NCBI GenBank assembly: GCA_028673005.1
Contig: CM054117.1
Coordinates: 52,947,370 to 53,011,369 of the forward strand
Length of the DNA stretch: 64,000 nt
Direction of reading: 5' to 3'
Source: Tanypteryx hageni
Taxonomy: Eukaryota; Arthropoda; Insecta; Odonata; Petaluridae
Under the pieces are notes generated by a model. It ran no database searches, was not told the origin of the DNA, and saw nothing but the letters and a program-made list of their open reading frames with translations. The position numbers and the translations under genes were made by a program. Positions 12,269-20,268 of the stretch are shown here, one piece after another (within the stretch, counting starts at the first letter, position 1; every line of letters begins with the position of its first letter).

Positions 12269-12721
12269 TCTAACCTAAAGTGAATAAGAGAAATGCGAGC
12301 TACACTGGCTTCTGCAAAACTGTAAAGCGAAGGTAAATCTCCGAAGCCAGTCAATCGGGATAAAACCCGGATAAAAAGCTGGATAAAAAACCCGGATAAA
12401 AAGCCGGATAAAGAGTAATCTATTTCCCCATCCCCTCCCCCTGCCCACCTACCAGGTATAAATGCACGCGCACAGCCCATCATCGCCACTTGAGAGCGTG
12501 CCACTGGACTCATCCTTCCACCAGTTTGCCCTCTCTCAAGTCCTTTAACCCATGATGACGGTTGTGTCGTAACCGAAATACGTATCTGCTTTTTATCCGG
12601 CCATTTTAACCGCCTTTTATCCGGAATTTTATCCGGGTTTTTTATCAGGCTTTTTATCCGGGTCTTATCCCAATTGACTGGCTTCGGAGATTTGCCTTCG
12701 CTTTAAACATCTAACCTAAAG
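12269..12721 (-). mobile_element. Short inverted-repeat element, probable Penelope-like remnant
   Basis: A 12-bp direct repeat, TCTAACCTAAAG, flanks the unit (12269-12280 and 12710-12721). Inside are imperfect inverted arms at about 12322-12415 and 12589-12706, each made of iterated CCGGATAAAA-type blocks and sharing CCGAAGCCAGTCAAT or its reverse complement. About 41 bp of non-inverted sequence separates the left direct repeat from the left arm. A hammerhead-like motif lies at 12548-12590. Inverted terminal repeats with a one-sided tail, a hammerhead and variable-length duplications are known features of Penelope-like elements. No reverse transcriptase is present. Confidence 0.5.
12548..12590 (+). 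ncRNA. Hammerhead-ribozyme-like motif, degenerate core
   Basis: TGATGA at 12553-12558, a CGGTT/AACCG stem, GAAA at 12575-12578, then the self-complementary ATACGTAT and C. This is the layout of a type I hammerhead with minimal stem III. The base before TGATGA is A where the catalytic core needs C, and stem I pairs poorly, so activity is doubtful. Confidence 0.3.
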
Positions 12722-13154
12722 GCATAAAATACAATCGAGTGTCGCTTCTCCAAAGTAATTATCGACGGATCAAATTTGAACTATCGAGATGGACAAATAA
12801 TCTAACAATTATGGAATCAAACAATAAATAAACCGGGCCCGGACGGGTGTCTGTTATCTTTTGTCGACGGTTTACACATTCATATAGAATCATAAAGCAT
12901 TAAATGAACAAGTTTGCAGTATGTCATTAAAAAATGCTGTTAACGATTGTAATAAATTGTATGCCATTTATTATTAGCGATGGTTATTGTGATCGGCCGT
13001 GTATTTTAACCAAATGTGGAGCTCCAAAACCAAATTTATTTTAAGGAAGTTTGTCGTTTATTATTATCAACCGCTTAATATTTTCGGTCAAATTGAACCG
13101 AAAATGCCACTCCTACTTATTGTTAAAGTTCTAAGTACTTCATAACCGAATAAT

Positions 13155-13305
13155 ATTTAGATGACCTACATTTCGGGTAACCGAATTACGGATAACCGAC
13201 TTTCGGATAACCGAATAACGTATTTTCGGATAATCGAATTTCGGATAATCGAGTTTCGGATAACCGAATTACGGAAAACCTATTTTCGGATAATCTACAT
13301 CCAGA
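13155..13305 (+). repeat. Degenerate TTTCGGATAACCGAA tandem repeat
   Basis: At least eight imperfect units of about 13-17 bp built around CGGATAACCGA or CGGATAATCGA. The array ends about 120 bp before the Hasp-like exon. Confidence 0.85.
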
Positions 13306-13423
13306 CTATCGGCACTTTACAGTACTAATTGAATACTCAGTGCAAAACGTAAATGTTTTCTTAAGCCGCTGCGCAATTGTTTCTCACTCACTTGTTTTTC
13401 TCTCTCTCCCCTTCCGTTTCAAG

Positions 13424-13734
13424 AGCCCCGACGCCCTACTCGCGAGCGCCTCTCCTCGCTGTCGTCTCGCGAGGACGACGACGAAGACGACGATGACGAC
13501 GAGGAGGGCATGGGCTCCGTGTTCGGTGGCGCGGAGGAGGACGAGGACGAAGAGGACGACGATACGGGGGGAGACGGTGGGACGGGAGTGGGGGGCGGAG
13601 GGAGCAGCAGCGCGGGGGAGAGGGACGACGAGCCGGAGACGGTGGACGACGGCGACGCGACGAGGATTTACAAGAACCCGAGGAACTCCCCTTCTGCGCT
13701 GTGTCCCAGGGACGAAGCCCAGGCCAACCTGATG
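13424..13734 (+). CDS. Hasp: Hasp/LEV-9-like protein, exon with acidic region and start of WAP domain
   Basis: The 3' splice site is a long pyrimidine run ending in TTTCAAG before 13424; an alternative AG lies two bases later. The frame then encodes a run of Asp/Glu, a Gly-rich stretch and ATRIYKNPRNSPSALCPRDE, ending ...ANLM before GTAAGG in phase 0. The single cysteine in LCPRDE is the first of the WAP four-disulfide core; the other seven are in the exon at 29667. Codons are GC-rich compared with the surroundings. Frames shifted by one base give only Arg/Thr-rich shadows. The exon carrying the signal peptide was not found. In Drosophila, Hasp is a secreted synaptic-cleft scaffold with WAP and CCP domains, related to nematode LEV-9; orthology here is inferred from the WAP sequence alone. 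Confidence 0.8.
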
Positions 13735-13819
13735 GTAAGGCGATCAATCCTTCCTCGCGTGATTCGGGGATTCTTGTTTTATTTTCCTTGAAAAGAATCT
13801 CTACGTTAACCCGTAAAAA

Positions 13820-13895
13820 CCGTCAGACGTACTATTACGTCCTGCGAAAGCTGTCCAATCGGCCGTCAGATGTACTATTACGTCCTGCGTCTGCC
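13820..13895 (+). repeat. 43-bp tandem duplication
   Basis: CCGTCAGACGTACTATTACG at 13820 recurs at 13863 with one change, followed in both by TCCTGCG. It lies about 85 bp inside the intron after the donor at 13734. Confidence 0.85.
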
Positions 13896-14441
13896 CTAAT
13901 TTCTTTTATCTTTTGACGCTAGAGACCTTTTTAAATCTAAATAGGTAACCTTTATATATTTTGAAAAAGGAAGCTTTGTACTTCCTATCTATGCTAGTCC
14001 TGTGTTTTTTCCTGTTTTTAAAAATTATAGTGAACGTTGAATTTTGTGATGGAATTTTCAATATTGCTACGATATGACGATGTTTTTCCGTATAAAAAAA
14101 GCTTTTCAATGCGGCAAGGAAACTTTCCTTGGTGTTTGAAATTCAATGTAGGAACTGTGTATATTTTCAAAGGAGAGCACGATATTTCTCCTCTTTTCCT
14201 GGTGGAACCATTTGGCTTCTATCATGCGACAAAGGTCTTCGTCAACATGTAAAAAAAGATAGAAAAACGTCCTTTTAGAAACGTTTACGATGCAATTCAT
14301 GAGGAATGGAATTAAGTTGAGTAAAATCATTTCGTTAAACAATCGCTTCCGTGACCGCGCGATCCTTCATTCCTCGCTGCATAGGAGAGCGTCAACGCCA
14401 ACCAAAGTCTGTTATTTCGTCCTCTTCGAGGTGGTTGGGAT

Positions 14442-16322
14442 TAGAGCCCTGCATACCCGCAGTTTACCCGACCCCACCCGCGGGTACCCGCAGCGAAAGT
14501 TGCGGGTCGGGTCGGGTATAGAGTGCTTCCATGCGGGTACGGGTCGAGTTCGGACACAAAAGGCACCGGTGCGGGTAAAGAGCGGGTACGAAAACTAGTT
14601 TTAATTCCAATTCAATTTGCTTCGCCAATGTAGGCACAGGAACTCTCCACATGCCTTTTACTCCTAGTAAAGTACACCCTCGTGGTCACAAGTAGCGTTA
14701 TATAGGAAGATACAAATTTGCAATTTATGCAGGTCGGCAGATCGCAGGCTTTGTGCATCAGGTGTCAATAAAAGTGTCTGACGAAAAAACGATTCCTTTT
14801 ATTATATAAATAGATACAAAGTTGCAATTGACAAACGATTGTCGATTACGTTACTAGAAGAGAATCTAAGGAGGGGGTGAGAAAGAGTGAATAGGGGAAT
14901 CATGTAGTACAATGTAATTATGACTGATTGGTTTGTGTGAGAACTCTCCCTTTTAACCAGTTGGTTTTGCCCATTCATGCAAGTAACATCTATCTTTGTG
15001 AATTCACTTTTGAAGAGACGTGGTTACATATAAGAGTGCCTATCAGCATTCTTTATATGTTATTTAACGTTCAAATATACGTCAGTTATTTTATAAAATT
15101 ACAATGGTGAGTTATATGTAATCTCGGCTTTTGTGACAGAATATCAATCTACCACATCCTTAAAAGGAACCAATACCAGCTTATTGAACGGTAAAATTTT
15201 CAGTTATAAGTTATAATCATTCAATTATAAATCAAAATTTCAATCGAAATATTACTTTTATCTGCCCTTCAAATTTGAACAATGAATACTAATCAGATAA
15301 GAAGGAAACTTTTGAGTTTAGAGTACACTCTAGGATGAAAAGAAAATACCTAATCAAAATTTTGGGAAATGCTCTGTGAAATTTTAGATGAAAAGTGAAA
15401 ACTGATTTTGAAGATAATCGCTTACAGTAGTTGTAAAATGTTTACCGTTATGATAATAAGAAGCTGGGAACATCAAGTTTATTGCGACACAAATGTGAAA
15501 ATAACAAAGAAGGCGTGCCTAAAATTACAAATTTTCTTGTGCCCAAAAAATGCGATTTACCAAAATTATCAGCGGAAAAGAAAAAAAAGGTTTTAGATGG
15601 CTGTGTCGAACTTGTAGTTAGAGATTTGAGACCTTTTGAGATAGTGTCAGGAGATGGGCCTAAAAATTTATAAAATTTCTGTTTTTCTTCACCCCCTTCT
15701 AAAAAGTGTGTAAATGTTAAACACTGAAGAAAAGTATGAAATCCATAAGAAAGTTAAAGTATTGATGACATAATCCGTGACACCAAATCCGTGTACGCTT
15801 GTAGAGCAACCGATAAAAAGGTATAAAATATTAGGCACCTTAATTCAGTTTATGGATACAGACACAGTAAATGATCATATTTATCCAGACGAATTGACTG
15901 AATATATTGACTTAAAACTATCTGACGACATTACTAATAATTATGATTTGATGAAATGGTAGGATAAGCAAAAGAATTGTTTGCAAAGTTTAAGTATTTT
16001 AGCGAATCGTATTTTTGCAATACCAGCTACCAGTGCTCCATCAAGGAGGTGTTTTTGATTGGCGGGACATGTTGTTAGTGAAAGAAGAAACAGTTTAGGT
16101 CCCGCAGACGTGGATGATGTCCTATTTTTAAATAGTCATTTTAAATCTCAGGGCAGATACTATTAATTAATGTTTACATTTTTCAATAAAATTATTTTGT
16201 AAAATTTGTAAAAATAAATCTTAGATACTTGAAATACATTTTTTCGATGGTGAGTAGTCTGCGGGTACGGGTTAGTAGTCTGCGGGTACGGGTGGAAAAT
16301 ATCATACCCGTGCAGGGCTCTA
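14442..16322 (+). mobile_element. Defective hAT transposon with perfect 8-bp target duplication
   Basis: The element begins TAGAGCCCTGCATACCCG and ends CATACCCGTGCAGGGCTCTA. It is flanked on both sides by GTTGGGAT (14434-14441 and 16323-16330), the 8-bp duplication of the hAT superfamily. Subterminal blocks repeat GCGGGTACGGGT. At 1881 bp it is shorter than autonomous hATs, and the transposase inside is broken, so it is an internally deleted, non-autonomous copy. Confidence 0.92.
15482..16166 (+). pseudogene. hAT transposase remnants
   Basis: Two recognisable pieces of transposase remain. The first (about 15485-15671) encodes ITNFLVPKKCDLPKLSAEKK and then CVELVVRDLRPFEIVSGDG, the N-terminal region after the BED zinc finger. 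The second (about 16015-16165) encodes IPATSAPSRRCF and, after a frame change, RRNSLGPADVDDVLFLNSHF, the C-terminal dimerisation region. Between them the catalytic domain is missing or scrambled. The product would have cut and rejoined the hAT ends; this copy cannot. Confidence 0.8.
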
Positions 16323-17217
16323 GTTGGGATTACTAAGGTTTTTTGCACCCCCGAAGCAAGTTAGTTTAGGAGCCTTTGTTCTTTTCGGAGGGAAATTGCG
16401 AGGAATTGTGTACATCTATTTGTATGTATTTGTTTAGATATAATATGCGTTTAGTTTTGTGGTAGAATTTTAGTTTTTACCGCGGACCTACGGACTTCCG
16501 GTTTTTAAAGTTGACACACCTGAGGAAAGGGAACCCACAAAATTGGGTTCCTTTTCTTTATCATTTGAAAGAAGATGTAGGGTCTATTTTCCTCTTCAGC
16601 TAAGGCTTTCTCTGTTGTGATATCTAGTGAGACCAAAGCAGCGATGAAGCGAGTGGTCAAGAAAAGGACACGTCATCAAAAATCACGAACAGCGAAGCTC
16701 TTCCATATTTATTATTTTTTTATTAAGATTGTAAATCAATATCTTTCATAGATTTCCCGATGCTGAATGTTATAAATAAAGCGCGCACGCGCGCCAAAAA
16801 ATTAACGATTGGTGTACATTCTCTTCTACTTCAATAATGTTTGTGTGTAAAATATGATACGCAAAATGGATATTGACAAATTTCATTTTTTTCGTAAATC
16901 CACAAAAAAATAAGAAAAATCAAGAGAAAACTTATAAAGTTATGATTTTTTAATTTCCTCGAACGTTTTTGCAACGCAATAGTGAAAATTAAAAACCTCG
17001 TACGGCCGTACGGGTGGAATTTAATAAATCTCCTCCAGGCTTGAGGGGTTAAACATAATAGGGTTAAAAAATGCTTTCGACATTCGGATGTTTTAATTAC
17101 TTTTGAGATTTTTTTCGTGTTTTCAAAACATTCTCAATTCCGAAAATTTAGAGAAAAAGGTCAATTTTAAAACATATATTTCGCCAAATTTTTACTTTAA
17201 GATTTGCAACGTATTTG

Positions 17218-17300
17218 TAGAGAAAGTATTGTTATCGCGAAAAAAATTCGTGATTTTGGGTGAATATACACATTTTAGTTGTTTGTGTCTGCAGGAAGCT
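17218..17300 (+). repeat. Diverged copy of GAAAGTATTGT dispersed repeat
   Basis: GAAAGTATTGTTATCGCGAA and AATATACACATTTT match, with divergence, the start of the repeats at 51071 and 53381. Confidence 0.4.
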
Positions 17301-18137
17301 GTAAGGGATAAAACGGCTCAATATTATCTAATGAAATCTTACATTAATGTAAGGTTAAAGGGTATTAAGCGGAATAGAAGCCTTTTTAAAACGAATCGTA
17401 TTGCGCAAATAGTATTCTTGTCGATTTGTACAGAATATTAATTTACTCAAAAAATATCAGCATAAATTTACAATATTATTATTATATATATTATCTTCTG
17501 ATCCCAAGCTCCTGAATTCGTATGGTTCTTGTAACATGAATGTGCAGAATGACCTTAGGTAATGGGATCGGAGCGTTACCATATACCGTTAATCCTTTGG
17601 ACAAAAAGGAAATCGCAAACGTAACATTTTATTTTTTCAAGAGTTTTTATCGACGAACATTTGAAAAAGATATGTCCAAAATACCGTTCTCAACTTTTTA
17701 TCTGTGTTGAATCATCCTCACAATATTTATTCCCTAATCTATCATACACTCCGCGAAGGATTTAGGAATGCTGCCTCAGGCGGAAAAACAGATTCTTATC
17801 TCGATTTAGGACTTCAAAGCGAACAGCCTCAGACCTTTGTTCTTTTAGAAGTAGACATTTTAAGTAATACTGTAACTAGCTTTCTCAAAATAATGCGAAA
17901 AAAAGCATACGACCCGGATATATTCTTTCTGCTGTTTATTTACAAAAAGATAGAACCATTGTAATTTTACAGCATTTGTCGCAAAGTGCAGCTTTTCCAT
18001 AGGATAATTTCAATTTGATAAAGTTAATGCTCCTCCAAAATATTAACCTTTAATTTGTGAGGTGGAGTTGTGATAGTAACTGAGGAGCTGTTTTCCCGAC
18101 CACTATTGCCAGAGGAAGATTTGACTTTTATATAATA
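17301..18137. other. No gene identified
   Basis: AT-rich intronic DNA without a recognised transposon end or exon. Confidence 0.5.
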
Positions 18138-18254
18138 CTAGCTGTATTACCCGGCGTTGTCCGGGACGCCAGTTAAGAGAGCGATAGTTGGTCCAGTACG
18201 GAGGTTGGATGAAAACTGAGCCCTGCTGGCATAGCCATAGCAAGCTAGCGCGTG

Positions 18255-18470
18255 GTCACACCCCACTCCGCCACCCGGTCCCCCCTTCTGCTCGGGTCTT
18301 GGTCTCGCGCACCGATCAGACAAAGTAACGAAGTGTATAAGTACATTTTTGGATTCAGCTCACCCCCCACTCCGCCTCCCAGCCTCCATTTCTGCCTGAG
18401 TCTTGATCTCGCACATCGGTTATACAAAGTAACAAAGTGTATAAGAAAGTCACATTTTTGGAGTCTGCTC
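18255..18470 (+). repeat. ~104-bp tandem duplication inside Helitron
   Basis: CCCCACTCCGCC starts at 18261 and again at 18365; both copies continue through a TCTCGC...ACAAAGTAAC block and a GTGTATAAG block into CATTTTTGGA. Confidence 0.8.
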
Positions 18471-18589
18471 TTCAAAAACAGTTAAAATGATGTGCCACAA
18501 ACAACGGTTTCCTTCAAAAAAATATGCAACCTTAAATCCCCCAACAAAAGTAGAATACTCCTTTAGCCAAAACAACTAGAGGGCTGCAA

Positions 18590-18631
18590 ACCCAATGCAT
18601 TTCGCCCACAAGGTGGGCATCGTCAGGGGTA
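18590..18631 (-). ncRNA. Hammerhead-ribozyme-like motif (left arm)
   Basis: Exact reverse-complement copy of the motif at 18679-18720, present because the arms are perfect inverted repeats. Confidence 0.4.
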
Positions 18632-18678
18632 GAACCTGTTTCACCAGTGACTGGAAGCCAACTGCAGTTGACAGGTTC

Positions 18679-18720
18679 TACCCCTGACGATGCCCACCTT
18701 GTGGGCGAAATGCATTGGGT
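18679..18720 (+). ncRNA. Hammerhead-ribozyme-like motif (right arm)
   Basis: ACCC (stem I), CTGACGA at 18684-18690 matching the CUGANGA core, a GCCCAC/GTGGGC stem II with CTT loop, GAAA at 18707-18710, the minimal self-complementary stem III ATGCAT, then T and GGGT closing stem I. Predicted cleavage is after 18716. One extra unpaired T (18691) sits between the core and stem II. Minimal stem III is the form described in Penelope-like elements, where dimers may be the active state. Confidence 0.45.
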
Positions 18721-18964
18721 TTGCAGCCCTCTAGTTGTTTTGGCTAAAGGAGTATTCTACTTTTGTTAGTTTTGGCCAAAGTTATTGAGCTACTATCAAT
18801 TATCTTAAATCCCCCACCAAAATGATTTTTGGATACGCTACATAGCCTATATTTTAAGTTGGACCATCCTAAAGATACCCTGCAAGTTTCATAAAAATCC
18901 GTTTAGCCGTTTTTACGTGATACGATAGCAAACAAACACAGAATTTCAATTTTATTATTATAGA

Positions 18965-19290
18965 TTCCAAGAGGTTGATTAGCCAGAAATTCCATTCCAA
19001 GATTTGACTTTCATAAAATCAACATATTACTGAGGTGCGGTTTTTGAGACGCCAGTTTAGTTAAAATATCAAATCTCTCTGGTACTTTACCCTATAATCG
19101 AGCCGACCAGAATTGACCAACCATAGCGTTGCATAATTGTAGGTACCCAATTTTATTCTAAATTTTAACATAAATTTAATAAAATTAACTGAATCTAGAG
19201 CTAGAAACATGATTGATTCTGAAGCCCATAATCTTTAACCTTTAAAAATCAATCGCACAATAAAAATGGAATATCGTAAGCAGGGCATAG
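18965..19290. other. No gene identified
   Basis: About 325 bp between a Helitron and a piggyBac; no structure recognised. Confidence 0.5.
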
Positions 19291-20167
19291 TTAACCCTTA
19301 ACTGGTGACCATGGGTCTGACAGACCCTGTGAGTCTTTTTTATTGCCTTCGTACGTTTAAACTTTACCATCTGTCGATTTGAAAGTCCAGGGTACCCTCA
19401 AATTAGGGTATTTATAGTCAGCGATAGAAAGCTGCGGTTCATTTTTCTCGAAATTTTTATTTTTTAGTTTCAAACGTTTTGTTGGGTCTGTGGGACCCAT
19501 GGTCACCAGTTTTGTTACACAGCAAAGCCTCTCTAAGGCTTACACCAATGGGTAAGAATAAATATATATCTCCTATTCGTCACTATAAGGTGACCAATCT
19601 GGAGAGGTCAACATGCCAGGTTTAAATATGAGAAACAAAATATTTATCACCACCACATTGCCCTTAATTACCAATAATCCCTGCTTTGTGGGGGTAACAT
19701 TTTGTTGTAGATGAGAATTCCATGCTGCGCTAATCCACATTATCGCTTGCAATGCATTAATACTTTTGCATTGTTTTGTCTCACCACCTTTATTTTCACG
19801 ATACTCATTTATATCAAGTATTTATGCACCTATTGTCGGTACCTCACCCTGGAAATTTCTATATTCCTTTACTGTAGTGATTCAGCAATAGATGTAATAT
19901 TTTACTCACTTGAGGCAAGGGAAGAGAGAATGATCGAGACGATAATACTTCGGTCATATTGGCGTCATTATCGAGACAACAAAGTAGCTGTCTCACTCGT
20001 ATTATATATCTTCTTTGTTTCGTGTGCAACATTGAAGGATTTATGTTCGGCCAAGAATGTCTTCTACTGCAGTGAGTAATTTCTTTTCACGGTGTTTCCT
20101 GAGTTATGCAGAAAGCACAAAAGGCTGCTTACTGTGTTTTTCTAATGCTTCTTGCTGGAACTCTAGG

Positions 20168-20232
20168 TAAGTGTCCTCTAAAGAGGTGTCCGCTTTATAG
20201 AGATGTCCTCTTTACAGAGGTGTCTGCTTAGA
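20168..20232 (+). repeat. Short AGAGGTGTCC array
   Basis: About four imperfect units alternating AGAGGTGTCCGCTTTATAG with AGATGTCCTCTTTAC, just upstream of the transposase remnant and inside the piggyBac element. Confidence 0.75.
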
Positions 20233-20268
20233 ACGTTTTGATCATAATTTTTTGTTCCAGAATTATGA

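Larger units (their letters stand above)
13806..17052. mobile_element. Possible TTAA-bounded (piggyBac-like) element carrying a hAT
   Basis: The left edge reads TTAACCCGTAAAAACC and the right edge TTGAGGGGTTAA, so both sides have TTAA next to a CCC/GGG end. A 43-bp tandem duplication with ACTATTACGTCCTGCG lies just inside the left edge, and the 14-bp palindrome CGTACGGCCGTACG lies near the right one. Without the hAT at 14442-16322 about 1.36 kb would remain. The terminal match is short, so this is tentative. Confidence 0.25.
18531..18822 (+). mobile_element. Perfect 97-bp palindromic element, probable Penelope-like remnant
   Basis: The arms 18543-18639 and 18671-18767 are exact reverse complements (97 of 97) around a 31-nt spacer. 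The Helitron sequence CTTAAATCCCCCAACAAAA is duplicated on both sides (18531-18549 and 18804-18822, one mismatch). On the right, 36 bp starting AGTTTTGG lies between arm and duplication, a one-sided tail. Each arm carries a hammerhead-like motif. Inverted terminal repeats, one-sided tail, hammerhead and long variable duplication together suggest a Penelope-like element without its polymerase. The perfect arms imply a recent event or ongoing arm conversion. Confidence 0.55.
18138..18964 (-). mobile_element. Non-autonomous Helitron, both ends present
   Basis: Read on the - strand the element starts TCTATAATAATAAAATTG after an A (18964) and ends in CTAG before a T (18138). Eight bases before the CTAG is the hairpin CCCGGACAACGCCGGG (18150-18165). 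TC start, CTAG end, subterminal hairpin and insertion between A and T define Helitrons. There is no transposase. The interior carries a tandem duplication of about 104 bp (18255-18470) and a later palindromic insertion at 18531-18822. Confidence 0.85.

Noticed and set aside
12193..12513. 106-codon frame on the - strand
   Set aside because: It overlaps the inverted-repeat element and its repeated CCGGATAAAA blocks; no domain.
13340..13732. 130-codon Arg/Thr-rich frame and the antisense Arg/Pro frame over the Hasp-like exon
   Set aside because: Shadows of the GAC/GAG-rich coding frame; only the frame with the WAP cysteine joins correctly to the exon at 29667.
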